A stretch of DNA of 64,000 nucleotides from Carboxylicivirga sediminis (GTDB taxonomy: Bacteria; Bacteroidota; Bacteroidia; Bacteroidales; Marinilabiliaceae): contig NZ_JAGTAR010000027.1 in NCBI RefSeq assembly GCF_018156225.1, forward strand, positions 22,792 through 86,791, in the 5' to 3' direction. Made by a program: the position numbers and the translations under genes. Every line of letters starts with the position of its first letter. The first letter of the stretch is position 1. The notes below the pieces were generated by a model. It was not told where the DNA came from, ran no database searches, and saw only the letters and a list, made by a program, of their open reading frames with translations. Below are positions 52,541-61,482 of this stretch, piece by piece.

Positions 52541-53347
52541 ATGGAAAAAGCAAAAGTCTTATTCATCTCTCAAGAAATAACACCTTACTTACCTGAGACA
52601 GAAATGTCAAAAATAGGTCGTTATTTACCACAAGGCATTCAGGAATTAGGTAAAGAAATCAGAACATTCATGCCACGCTTTGGCTGCATTAATGAGCGTC
52701 GCAACCAGTTGCACGAAGTCATCAGGCTTTCGGGGATGAACCTTATTATAGACGACACCGACCACCCTTTGATTATTAAAGTTGCTTCGATTCAGGCTGC
52801 TCGTATGCAGGTTTACTTTATCGATAATGAAGACTATTTTCAGCGTAAAGCCACTCTGGTTGATGAAAATGGAGCTGAGTTTGAGGATAACGATGAAAGA
52901 ACCATCTTTTTTGCACGTGGAGTGTTAGAAACCACCAAAAAACTCAGATGGGCACCTGATGTAGTTCATTGTAATGGCTGGTTTACAGCTCTTGCACCGT
53001 TGTACATTAAAAAAGCCATGAATGAAGATCCGCATTTTGCCAACTCAAAGGTGGTTTATACAGTTTATAATGATGATTTTACTAGTCTTTGGAGCGAAAA
53101 CTTTAAGGAGAAGCTTAAGTTGGATGGAGTGGAAGACAGTGATCTGGAGGTAATGGCAGCCAATGACTTTGTGAACCTTACCAAACTAGCCATCTCAATG
53201 TCTGATGGTGTTATTCAGGGAAGTGAAACTATCAATCCCGAAATTAGTGAGTTTATTAAGCAATCGGGTAAGCCATTTTTAGGATATCACGATGAAGAAA
53301 GCTATGTTAGCGCCTACAATGGTTTTTATGACTCATTGCTTGACTAA
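52541..53347 (+). CDS. Glycogen/starch synthase N-terminal-domain protein (short form)
   Basis: 268 residues, about half the length of GT5 glycogen synthases (about 480); only the N-terminal Rossmann domain is present. The block VLFISQEITPYLPETEMSKI.. corresponds to the ADP-glucose loop of GlgA, whose motif is K-x-G-G-L; here it reads S-K-I-G-R-Y-L. Later parts match well: EIRTFMPRFGCINERRNQLH, FFARGVLETTKKLRWAPDVVHCNGW. Short forms like this are, from memory, common in Bacteroidetes next to panC and DUF4270. Without the C-terminal domain and the Gly pair, glycosyl transfer is doubtful. Co-transcribed with the DUF4270 gene (3-base gap). Confidence 0.85.
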   Translation: MEKAKVLFISQEITPYLPETEMSKIGRYLPQGIQELGKEIRTFMPRFGCINERRNQLHEVIRLSGMNLIIDDTDHPLIIKVASIQAARMQVYFIDNEDYFQRKATLVDENGAEFEDNDERTIFFARGVLETTKKLRWAPDVVHCNGWFTALAPLYIKKAMNEDPHFANSKVVYTVYNDDFTSLWSENFKEKLKLDGVEDSDLEVMAANDFVNLTKLAISMSDGVIQGSETINPEISEFIKQSGKPFLGYHDEESYVSAYNGFYDSLLD

Positions 53348-53350
53348 TTA

Positions 53351-55075
53351 ATGACATTTATGAAGAACTACTCTTTACGAAAGATATTTTCTATTGCAGG
53401 CCAATCATTAGCTATTGGCCTTCTTTCTTTATCGGTAGGTTGTAAAGACGAACCGGCACGTTTAACAGGCGATGTGTTGCCCGACGGTGAGAAAATAAAA
53501 GGCCTCGTGTATGATGAGCATGAAATTGGCACCCGAAACATAAAAAGAGAAAGTGTACGCACCAGTGATGCAACATTTGGCATTATTGGTAAGTTCGACG
53601 ATCCGGTTTTTGGAAGTTCTGAAGCTGCCTTTTTAACTGATTTCTCCATTGGTAAGCGGGTAGCTTTCTCCATTAAATATATTGATGGAGATGACGAACA
53701 GCGAGACACCGTATTATATCAGTTTAACAACAATAACGAATTTGATTTTCCTAATGATACTTGGGAAGTAGACAGTCTTGTGCTGAACCTGCAATACCAG
53801 TTTAATAACTGGTATGGTGAAATGAAGCAAGCGCAAACGGTTAATGTTTACGAATTAGAAAGCGACTTAGGTTCGGTTGGTAAAGAGTATTTCAGTGACC
53901 ATGATGTTGATGGGATGTACAATATCAACCCGATAGCCTCAAAAGCAGTCTATCCAAACAGTGAGGTGCCTGATAGTATGCGTTCTGTCAACTGGAGTAA
54001 TCTTTATCAATACCCCGATAGTTTATGGAATTATCCACAGTACCTGTGGGACAATGATAAGGTTAAGGCCTCAAAAGATAGCTCTTGGTTGGATTCAGAT
54101 TTTAACGGTAACACAACCAAAACCAAAACCTGGAGCTTTAAGTTGCGAGATGACGTAAGAGACAGGTTCTTTGATATGTCGGAAAATGAATTGAAATCAA
54201 CGGCTGCATTTAAGGGTGTGTTTAGTGGGGTGTATGTGGCATTGGATGACATTCAGAATGGTGGAAATGGCTGGCTGGCTAAAACGAATTTGCTGAGCTC
54301 CTCATCAGTTGCCTCTAATCTAACCCTGCACCTGTCAAGAGACTATAAGTATTTAAATACCGATTCAGTTATCCGAGATACAACGGCTGCCTATAGCTAT
54401 ACTTTTCCTATCAACCTTGAGAATGTTAGGTTTAATACATATAAACATGAGCTGGAGACAGCCAATATTGATACAACAGATGCCACGCCAGACAGACTGT
54501 ATATACAAGGTATGGCAGGTAGCTATATGCGCATGCAATTGCCTGATGAAGTTATTAACTGGGTGGATTCAATTGGCGATCCGGCCAATGCAGATCCTTC
54601 TAAGGAGTTAGATTACCGCTTGGTTTCCAATATCGAGTTCTTGATGGAAATCGATACAGTTTCTTCTAACATGGATTATTACCCGGCACCATCTAAACTC
54701 CAGATAAAATGGCTTGATGATAAAGGTAAGCTTGAAGATCCTGTATATCCGATTGAAATTAATGGCAACAAAATATCGATTCCTGTATTTGGTCGAGATG
54801 TAGATGGCGATGGTAGTTTGGATGGTGTAGGAGAACGGGTCATTCGTTACAGTAAAGAGGGACGTCCTGAGTATGTATACCGTTTTATTATGAGAGCAGA
54901 ATACTTCAACTATATCATGAGGGAAGAAGATGGGGCAGCATTAAACGAGAAACAGTTCTTTGTAGGCCCGGAAAGCACAACCTCTAATTTCCAGCGTGTT
55001 GTTCTTTTTGGCGGAGCCAATGAAAGCAGACCACTTAAGATGAATATTAAGTATTTCTTATACAGACCGCGATAA
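53351..55075 (+). CDS. DUF4270 family lipoprotein
   Basis: 574 residues. The signal ends SLSVGC (Cys near 31), a lipoprotein signal; ATG 53360 is a possible start three codons in. The opening LTGDVLPDGEKIKGLVYDEH and the block SVRTSDATFGIIGKFDDPVF then GSSEAAFLTDF are the family core. It is beta-rich throughout, with Ca-like acidic loops (DVDGDGSLDGVGE) and a terminal ENARPLKMNIKYF-like strand. It lies 3 bases after the short glycogen-synthase-like gene, so the pair is fixed. Function unknown; the lipid anchor suggests the outer membrane. Confidence 0.87.
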   Translation: MTFMKNYSLRKIFSIAGQSLAIGLLSLSVGCKDEPARLTGDVLPDGEKIKGLVYDEHEIGTRNIKRESVRTSDATFGIIGKFDDPVFGSSEAAFLTDFSIGKRVAFSIKYIDGDDEQRDTVLYQFNNNNEFDFPNDTWEVDSLVLNLQYQFNNWYGEMKQAQTVNVYELESDLGSVGKEYFSDHDVDGMYNINPIASKAVYPNSEVPDSMRSVNWSNLYQYPDSLWNYPQYLWDNDKVKASKDSSWLDSDFNGNTTKTKTWSFKLRDDVRDRFFDMSENELKSTAAFKGVFSGVYVALDDIQNGGNGWLAKTNLLSSSSVASNLTLHLSRDYKYLNTDSVIRDTTAAYSYTFPINLENVRFNTYKHELETANIDTTDATPDRLYIQGMAGSYMRMQLPDEVINWVDSIGDPANADPSKELDYRLVSNIEFLMEIDTVSSNMDYYPAPSKLQIKWLDDKGKLEDPVYPIEINGNKISIPVFGRDVDGDGSLDGVGERVIRYSKEGRPEYVYRFIMRAEYFNYIMREEDGAALNEKQFFVGPESTTSNFQRVVLFGGANESRPLKMNIKYFLYRPR

Positions 55076-55097
55076 GTAATTATTACAATATAAAATG

Positions 55098-55125
55098 AGA
55101 GGGTGCTTATTGCATCCTCTTTTTG
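55098..55125 (+). terminator. Terminator after the DUF4270 gene
   Basis: AGAGGGTGC and GCATCCTCT pair (one G-U) with a TTATT loop and are followed by TTTTTG. Confidence 0.85.
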
Positions 55126-55326
55126 TTTGTATAAGAATATAAAAGGGTATCAGTTTTTTCGTAAGTGAAATGGCTTGTCATTGTCAAGCGAGGCCTTTCT
55201 AAACCTTTATATTGGATAGTTGGATTTACGATTTTATTATGTTTGGCTTTCTTTTCATTCTTGCCTTGCTTCGTAATAAAATTGTTTCATACATTCGCTT
55301 TGTAAAGTTACTTCACTACTGAGAGA

Positions 55327-57315
55327 ATGAGCACATACCGGCCTTTATCAAATCAAGAAATTAGCATCCTTGAGCAGCGTAATTGCTTTTGCCCTGATTG
55401 GAGCAAGGTACTTGTTGATGAGGGATTTGATTCTGTTACGGTCAGAAATGTGTCTTTCTCCGGAGATGTTAGATTGGGCTCGTTCAAAAGAGCATTTACT
55501 TTTGCGGGTGGTGTTCAGAAACAAGCTGGTATCTCCAATGCCACCATCCATAATTGCATCATTGAATCTGATGCATACATCAATCAGGTGAAGAACCACA
55601 TTGCCAATTACCATATTCACTCTAATGTTGTAATCGAAAATGTTGATTCAATCATTACCGAGGGTGATAGTTGCTTTGGTAATGGCGTTCTGGTATCTGC
55701 TTTAAACGAAGCCGGCGGGCGTGAGATAGCTATTTATAATGAGCTGTCTGCGCATACTGCCTATATTATGGCTATGTACAGGCATCAGCCGGCAGTGATT
55801 GAGAAGCTGCAAAAGCTGATAGATGCTTACAAAGCTGGCATATGTTGTTCAAAAGGTACCATTGAGGAGGGTGCACACCTTATTAATTGTCGTACCATAA
55901 TAGATACCAATATTGGCGCTTATGCACGTGTTGAAGGTATATACCGTTTAAGTAACGGAACAATTAACAGTTCAGTTGATGCACCCAGCTATTTTGGGCC
56001 TGGTGTTATTGCTGAAGATTTTATTGCGGCTTCAGGTTGTCGGGTAAGTGACAGTGCACTTATTTCTAAATGTTTTGTTGGTCAGGGCTGCGAGCTGGGA
56101 AAGCACTACTCAGCAGAGAATTCCGTGTTCTTTGCCAATTGCCAGGGATTCCATGGTGAAGCCTGTTCGGTGTTTGCCGGACCATACACCGTAACTCATC
56201 ATAAATCAACGCTGTTGATTGCCGGGTATTTTTCGTTTATGAATGCCGGCAGTGGGTCTAACCAAAGCAATCACATGTATAAGTTAGGACCCATTCATCA
56301 GGGAGTGGTTGAACGAGGTTCTAAAACAACCAGTGATTCTTACCTGTTATGGCCGGCTCATATTGGTGCATTTTCTTTGGTGATGGGTCGTCACTACCGT
56401 AATCCTGATACGTCACAGCTTCCATTCTCCTACTTAATAGAGAATAAGGATGAAAGTATACTGGCACCGGGAGTTAACCTGCGCAGTGTTGGTACAATAA
56501 GAGATGCCCGCAAATGGCCCAAAAGGGATAAGCGGACTGATAAAAAACTATTGGATTTTATCAATTTCAATTTGCTTAGTCCCTTTACCATTCAAAAGAT
56601 GATTAATGGTAAAAAGGTTTTGAAAGCTTTAATCACTTCATCGGGGCAAACTTCAGACTATTACATGTATAATAGTGTGAAGATTACAAATACTTCGCTA
56701 AGGCGTGGAATTCAGTTGTATAACACCGGGATTGTAAAGTTTTTAGGGAATGCGCTTATAAAAAAGCTGGAAGATGTTATCTTTGAATCGTTAAATGAAT
56801 TAAGGAGTGGCCTTTCGAAAACTTCCGATTATGGAGATGGGGAGTGGATAGATATGGCCGGTTTGTTAGTTCCCAAAGAAAGGGTGATGACCCTTTTAAA
56901 TGATTTACAAAAAGATAACATATCCAATTTGGAGGAGCTGAATGAGCGATATGCTATGTTACACGATAACTATTTTGATTATGCGTGGACATGGTGTTTG
57001 AAAGTCTTCATAGAGGAGTTTGATATTGATTTCCAGACAGCGGAAATCGATCAGATACTCAACTTTGTTGACAACTGGAAAAAATGTGTTATTGATTTGG
57101 ATAATATGGTGTATGCCGATGCCCACAAGGAGTTTACATTAAACAACCAGACCGGCTTTGGCATTGATGGCTCGGAAGAAACCCGCATAATGGATTTTGA
57201 ACAGGTGCGTGGTGAATTTGAGAAACACCCTTCGGTGCAAGACATCAGTAATCATATCAGGGAAAAAAGCAGACTGGCTGAAGAACTGAAAGAAAGGCTT
57301 ATCCTCTTGAAGTAG
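55327..57315 (+). CDS. DUF4954 family left-handed beta-helix protein
   Basis: 662 residues. The N-terminal half has hexapeptide-type strands and turns (VTVRNVSFSGDVRLGSFKRA; AGISNATIHNCIIESDAYIN; EGAHLINCRTIIDTNIGAYA) as in sugar-nucleotide acyl- or nucleotidyltransferases. The centre has GPYTVTHHKSTLLIAGYFSF and the Asn/Gly-rich GSGSNQSNHMYKLGP, highly conserved in DUF4954. The C-terminal 200 residues are helical. 24 bases separate it from nagB, so they share a transcript, pointing to a role around hexosamine phosphates. The enzymatic activity is not known. Confidence 0.88.
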   Translation: MSTYRPLSNQEISILEQRNCFCPDWSKVLVDEGFDSVTVRNVSFSGDVRLGSFKRAFTFAGGVQKQAGISNATIHNCIIESDAYINQVKNHIANYHIHSNVVIENVDSIITEGDSCFGNGVLVSALNEAGGREIAIYNELSAHTAYIMAMYRHQPAVIEKLQKLIDAYKAGICCSKGTIEEGAHLINCRTIIDTNIGAYARVEGIYRLSNGTINSSVDAPSYFGPGVIAEDFIAASGCRVSDSALISKCFVGQGCELGKHYSAENSVFFANCQGFHGEACSVFAGPYTVTHHKSTLLIAGYFSFMNAGSGSNQSNHMYKLGPIHQGVVERGSKTTSDSYLLWPAHIGAFSLVMGRHYRNPDTSQLPFSYLIENKDESILAPGVNLRSVGTIRDARKWPKRDKRTDKKLLDFINFNLLSPFTIQKMINGKKVLKALITSSGQTSDYYMYNSVKITNTSLRRGIQLYNTGIVKFLGNALIKKLEDVIFESLNELRSGLSKTSDYGDGEWIDMAGLLVPKERVMTLLNDLQKDNISNLEELNERYAMLHDNYFDYAWTWCLKVFIEEFDIDFQTAEIDQILNFVDNWKKCVIDLDNMVYADAHKEFTLNNQTGFGIDGSEETRIMDFEQVRGEFEKHPSVQDISNHIREKSRLAEELKERLILLK

Positions 57316-57339
57316 AGAATAAACCTTAAATAGATTACT

Positions 57340-58146
57340 ATGCGATTAATTATTGAGCCGGATTATCAGCAGGCATCTGCATGGACAGCAAGTTACATTG
57401 CACAAAAAATCAACCAACACAAAGGTGATAAGCCTTTTGTTCTTGGATTGCCAACGGGCTCGTCTCCACTGGGGACATACAAAGAACTTATCAGACTGAA
57501 CAAGGAAGGAAAAGTATCTTTTCAGAATGTGGTAACTTTTAACATGGATGAGTACCGCGAAATTCCCCGTGAGCATCCTCAGAGCTATTACACATTTATG
57601 TGGGATAACTTTTTCAGCCATATTGATATAAAGCCTGAAAATACGAATCTGTTAGACGGACAGGCTGAAAACGCAGAGGCAGAATGCCAGCGTTACGAAA
57701 ATAAAATTAAAGAGATGGGCGGCATCGACCTGTTTATGGGCGGTATTGGCCCCGATGGTCACCTGGCTTTTAATGAGCCAGCGTCGTCATTAAGTTCAAG
57801 AACAAGGGTTAAAACGTTAACCTATGATACCATTTTAGCAAATTCACGCTTCTTTGATAATGATCCAAACAAAGTGCCAAAGACTGCTTTAACAGTTGGT
57901 GTGGGTACAGTGCTTGATTCGAAAGAGGTGCTGATTATTGTAAATGGTCATAACAAAGCGAGAGCTTTGCAACATGCTGTGGAAGAGGGAGTCAATCATA
58001 TGTGGACTATCAGTGCTTTACAGATGCATCCGAAAGGAGTAATTGTTTGCGATGAGGCTGCAACCTATGAACTTAAGGTTGGAACCTACAATTACTTCAA
58101 GGATATCGAAAAAGACAATTTAGCACCTGAAAGCTTGTGGAAATAA
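57340..58146 (+). CDS. nagB: Glucosamine-6-phosphate deaminase
   Basis: 268 residues. Converts GlcN-6-P to fructose-6-P and ammonia. Family marks: [39 protein letters not shown] with the catalytic Asp, [19 protein letters not shown] with the ring-opening His, then [18 protein letters not shown]. Length standard. Transcribed after DUF4954 and before glmS, which runs the opposite reaction direction. A terminator at 58180 lies between nagB and glmS. Confidence 0.97.
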   Translation: MRLIIEPDYQQASAWTASYIAQKINQHKGDKPFVLGLPTGSSPLGTYKELIRLNKEGKVSFQNVVTFNMDEYREIPREHPQSYYTFMWDNFFSHIDIKPENTNLLDGQAENAEAECQRYENKIKEMGGIDLFMGGIGPDGHLAFNEPASSLSSRTRVKTLTYDTILANSRFFDNDPNKVPKTALTVGVGTVLDSKEVLIIVNGHNKARALQHAVEEGVNHMWTISALQMHPKGVIVCDEAATYELKVGTYNYFKDIEKDNLAPESLWK

Positions 58147-58179
58147 GAAACAAGTCATAACAATATCACATCTGTTTGA

Positions 58180-58210
58180 AGAGGAATCCTAAAGGTTTCC
58201 TCTTTTTTTT
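58180..58210 (+). terminator. nagB terminator
   Basis: AGAGGAATCC and GGTTTCCTCT pair with one mismatch around TAAA, followed by TTTTTTTT. Confidence 0.88.
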
Positions 58211-58308
58211 TCTGCAGCTCAAAAACTGAATTTGATTGTTTGTGAAATTGAAAGATGTGGGTTTTGTGCCTGCATGTGTTTGTTGGAGAAAGATATAAAG
58301 ATTATACT

Positions 58309-60144
58309 ATGTGTGGAATTGTTGCATATGTTGGTGGCCGTACGGCTTACCCTATTATTGTTAAAGGCCTGCAGCGTCTTGAATACCGTGGATATGACTC
58401 GGCTGGTCTGGCTTTGATCAATAGCGAGGTAAACGTGTACAAATGTAAAGGTAAAGTGAAAGACCTTGAAAATCATGCCAAAGGAAAATCTATCTCGGGT
58501 TCTATTGGTATGGGGCATACACGTTGGGCTACTCATGGAGAGCCAAGTGATAATAATGCGCACCCGCACGTATCTCAAAATGGCAAATTCATCGTCGTAC
58601 ATAATGGGATTATCGAAAACTATTCTCACCTTAAAAAGGAGCTGGTAAGTCGTGGATATACTTTTCAGAGTGAAACTGATACAGAAGTGCTGGCTAATCT
58701 GATTGAAAACATTTACATCAATAAAGAAGTGAATGCGGAAATGGCTGTCCGATTGGCTTTAACAAAGGTTGTAGGAGCATACGGATTGGTTATTACCTGT
58801 ACCGATGAGAAAGATCAGTTGATTGCTGCCCGTAAAGGCAGCCCTTTGGTGATTGGTGTTGGCGATAATGAGTACTTTTTGGCATCTGATGCTACACCAA
58901 TCGTTGAATATACCGACCAGGTGATATACATGAACGATGAAGAGGTGGCTATTATTAAAAAGGATAAGCTGACCCTTAAGAGTATTCAGAACGATGCCCT
59001 TAAGCCAAAGATTCAGAAGGTTGATCTCACCATCGATGAGATTGATAAAGGCAATTTTGAGCATTTTATGCTTAAAGAAATATACGAGCAACCCATTTCC
59101 ATTGAAGACACCTTCAGGGGGCGCATTGCCATGGATCATTCAAAGATATTTTTGGGAGGTATCAGCGATGTGATGCCTCAACTTTCTCAGGCACGCCGTA
59201 TTATTATTGCGGCCTGTGGAACTTCGTGGCACGCTGGTATTGTCGGTGAATATTTGTTTGAGGAGTTTGCACGTATTCCTGTTGAGGTGGAGTATGCCAG
59301 CGAGTTCAGGTATCGCAACCCTATTATCAATGAGGATGATGTTATTATAGCCATCTCGCAGAGTGGAGAAACAGCTGATACGCTGGCGGCCATTAAAATG
59401 GCGAAAGAGCATGGAGCAACCATTATTGGGATTTGTAATGTGGCTGGTTCATCCATTCCTAGGGAGACGCACGCTGGTGTTTATACACACGCTGGTGTTG
59501 AAATAGGCGTTGCATCTACTAAAGCTTTCACTTCTCAGGTAACGGTATTAACCATGATGGCGCTACTGTTGGGAAAGACAAAAGGTCACCTTAAAGATTC
59601 GGTATACAAGGAATTAATTAATGAACTGACCCAGGTTCCTGATAAAATTAGGGCCATATTAAAAGCTGAAACAGATATTAAGCAAATAGCTGATACATAT
59701 AAAGATGCGAACAATGCGCTTTACCTTGGGCGAGGGTTTTTATTTCCGGTTGCCCTAGAAGGTGCTTTAAAATTGAAAGAGATTTCTTACATTCATGCCG
59801 AAGGATATCCTGCAGCCGAGATGAAGCATGGTCCCATAGCACTTATAGATGAGAACATGCCGGTTTTTGTTTTGGCTACCAAGGATAAGTCTTACGAGAA
59901 GATCGTGAGTAATATACAGGAAGTGAAAGCGCGTAATGGTAAGGTAATAGCTATTGTTACAGAAGGAGATGAGGTGATCAAAAAGATGGCTGATCATGTA
60001 ATTGAAGTGCCTGATTGTCACGAAGCTATTGCACCATTGCTTACATGTGTGCCACTTCAGTTTATTTCATACCATATTGCGGTTATGCGTGGCTGCAATG
60101 TGGATCAACCACGTAACCTGGCTAAGTCAGTAACCGTGGAATAG
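58309..60144 (+). CDS. glmS: Glutamine-fructose-6-phosphate aminotransferase (isomerizing)
   Basis: 611 residues from ATG 58309, chosen because mature GlmS must start Met-Cys: the nucleophile is Cys2 in MCGIVAYVGG. A longer frame from 58255 would bury it. The glutaminase domain has GHTRWATHGEPSDNNAHPH and the isomerase domain has two SIS folds (AACGTSWHAGIVGEYL, AISQSGETADTLAA, GRGFLFPVALEGALKLKEIS). It ends in the standard QPRNLAKSVTVE. Makes GlcN-6-P for peptidoglycan and LPS. No glmS ribozyme is visible upstream. Confidence 0.98.
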   Translation: MCGIVAYVGGRTAYPIIVKGLQRLEYRGYDSAGLALINSEVNVYKCKGKVKDLENHAKGKSISGSIGMGHTRWATHGEPSDNNAHPHVSQNGKFIVVHNGIIENYSHLKKELVSRGYTFQSETDTEVLANLIENIYINKEVNAEMAVRLALTKVVGAYGLVITCTDEKDQLIAARKGSPLVIGVGDNEYFLASDATPIVEYTDQVIYMNDEEVAIIKKDKLTLKSIQNDALKPKIQKVDLTIDEIDKGNFEHFMLKEIYEQPISIEDTFRGRIAMDHSKIFLGGISDVMPQLSQARRIIIAACGTSWHAGIVGEYLFEEFARIPVEVEYASEFRYRNPIINEDDVIIAISQSGETADTLAAIKMAKEHGATIIGICNVAGSSIPRETHAGVYTHAGVEIGVASTKAFTSQVTVLTMMALLLGKTKGHLKDSVYKELINELTQVPDKIRAILKAETDIKQIADTYKDANNALYLGRGFLFPVALEGALKLKEISYIHAEGYPAAEMKHGPIALIDENMPVFVLATKDKSYEKIVSNIQEVKARNGKVIAIVTEGDEVIKKMADHVIEVPDCHEAIAPLLTCVPLQFISYHIAVMRGCNVDQPRNLAKSVTVE

Positions 60145-60216
60145 AGTTGCATTACTTCGTTGTCATTCGTTCATGAATGACATTCATTGTAATATTTTAA
60201 GGTTTATCTCTCAGTT

Positions 60217-60251
60217 AAAGCCCGTTTGAAACGTCATACGGGCTTTGCTTT
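60217..60251 (+). terminator. glmS terminator
   Basis: AAAGCCCGT and ACGGGCTTT pair over 9 bp around a 12-base loop and are followed by GCTTTTT. Confidence 0.85.
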
Positions 60252-60275
60252 TTATTGGCAAAGCTTAGCTTTTAT

Positions 60276-60283
60276 TATATTTG
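60276..60283 (+). promoter_or_regulatory. Candidate -7 box for the lipoprotein-GNAT operon
   Basis: TATATTTG, an exact TAnnTTTG match, 26 bases before the ATG at 60309. ATTG at 60254-60257 is a weak -33 element 18 bases upstream. Confidence 0.5.
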
Positions 60284-60308
60284 GTCATTAACTAAAATAA
60301 CCCTGATA

Positions 60309-60974
60309 ATGAGAAAAGTTTTGATGCTAAGTTTGTTGGTAGCTTTAGGCCTATCTGCGTGTGAAAAGGATGAGGTCAGCTATCCGTATAGTTATGTATG
60401 TTATGTGGTTACTGATGGTACACTGCGCGTATATACTGAAAAGGGCGAAGTGCACGACCAGGATATTAAGGAGCGGTTTTATAACCAGATGCAGAAGGTC
60501 ATCAGTTCTGGAGCGGGGGAGGATACTTACGGTGAACTAGTAATTACATATCATAATGTGTCGGATATAACTATTGATGGATTCGGGGAAAGGCATGACG
60601 GGAAAGCGTATAAAAAAGACGATGTGCTGATTTGGGAGTATCCGTATAAACTTAAATCATATGGTTGGGCGCCATATTCAAGTTTATGGCCGATCAATTA
60701 CGAGGTGCTTCCAATGCCGTTGACTTCGGGTTATTCAGAAGTGATAGAATACAATCCTTGCATCTTTGCGAAAAGAAGTAATGGTAGAGTGTATTTGCCG
60801 ATGATTCAGCGTTTGGTATTGAGCTATTTCTACAGCGACAACCAGCCAAATGTTTATAGGACTCAGGATAACAATGTTTACGACTATTCTTTTCACGATC
60901 AACCCGAATTCTATATGACTGAAAATGATACTCTGGTGGTGTATGAATATGCTATTGAAATGAAAAAACAATGA
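60309..60974 (+). CDS. Lipoprotein of unknown function
   Basis: 221 residues from ATG 60309 (MRKVLMLSLLVALGLSAC); the longer frame from 60255 runs through the promoter. Lipobox LSAC. The mature part is rich in Tyr and aromatic residues (YPYSYVCYVVTDGTLRVYTE; WEYPYKLKSYGWAPYSSLWP) and ends MKKQ. No family recognised. Its TGA overlaps the ATG of the next gene in the sequence ATGA, so translation of the acetyltransferase is coupled to it. Confidence 0.65.
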   Translation: MRKVLMLSLLVALGLSACEKDEVSYPYSYVCYVVTDGTLRVYTEKGEVHDQDIKERFYNQMQKVISSGAGEDTYGELVITYHNVSDITIDGFGERHDGKAYKKDDVLIWEYPYKLKSYGWAPYSSLWPINYEVLPMPLTSGYSEVIEYNPCIFAKRSNGRVYLPMIQRLVLSYFYSDNQPNVYRTQDNNVYDYSFHDQPEFYMTENDTLVVYEYAIEMKKQ

Positions 60975-61459
60975 TTAGAACGATTAAGCCAGTTGACGCG
61001 GCACATATCGCAGGTATCTACAACTATTATGTTGTAAACAGCATTGTGACGTTTGAGTTTGAGCCAGTTTCAGTTGATGAAATGGCGAAGCGTATCGACA
61101 CTATCTGTAAACGTTATCCATACCTGGTTTACGAAGAAGAGGGCATTGTTCTTGGCTATGCTTATGCCACACAGTGGAAAGCACGGCAAGCCTATCAGCA
61201 TTCGGTCGAGAGTTCTGTATACCTGCATCACGAAGCCATAGGGAAAGGGGTTGGCTCGAAGCTGTATACTAAGCTGCTGGATGAGCTCAAAGCGATGTCA
61301 ATTCATGCTGTTATTGGTGGTATTTCGTTGCCCAATGATGCAAGTGTTGCATTACATGAGAAATTTGGTTTTGAAAAAATTGGCCAGCTCAAGCAGGTAG
61401 GGCGTAAATTTAATCGATGGATTGACGTTGGCTATTGGGAATTGATTATTTCTAAATAG
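60971..61459 (+). CDS. GNAT family N-acetyltransferase (phosphinothricin acetyltransferase-like)
   Basis: 162 residues. Starts inside the stop of the preceding lipoprotein gene (4-base overlap). The GNAT fold: AHIAGIYNYYVVNSIVTFEF, LVYEEEGIVLGYAYATQWKA, SVYLHHEAIGKGVGSKLYTK with the acetyl-CoA loop (R/Q-x-x-G-x-G/A variant AIGKGVGSKL), then GGISLPNDASVALHEKFGFE. The arrangement matches the PAT/YwnH group that acetylates phosphinothricin or related amino acids; actual substrate unknown. Confidence 0.88.
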   Translation: MIRTIKPVDAAHIAGIYNYYVVNSIVTFEFEPVSVDEMAKRIDTICKRYPYLVYEEEGIVLGYAYATQWKARQAYQHSVESSVYLHHEAIGKGVGSKLYTKLLDELKAMSIHAVIGGISLPNDASVALHEKFGFEKIGQLKQVGRKFNRWIDVGYWELIISK

Positions 61460-61482
61460 TTGTTTTTATATAATGTTATTCA

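Noticed and set aside
58211..58308. Possible glmS ribozyme
   Set aside because: The leader is too short and shows none of the ribozyme core; such ribozymes are known mainly from Gram-positive bacteria.
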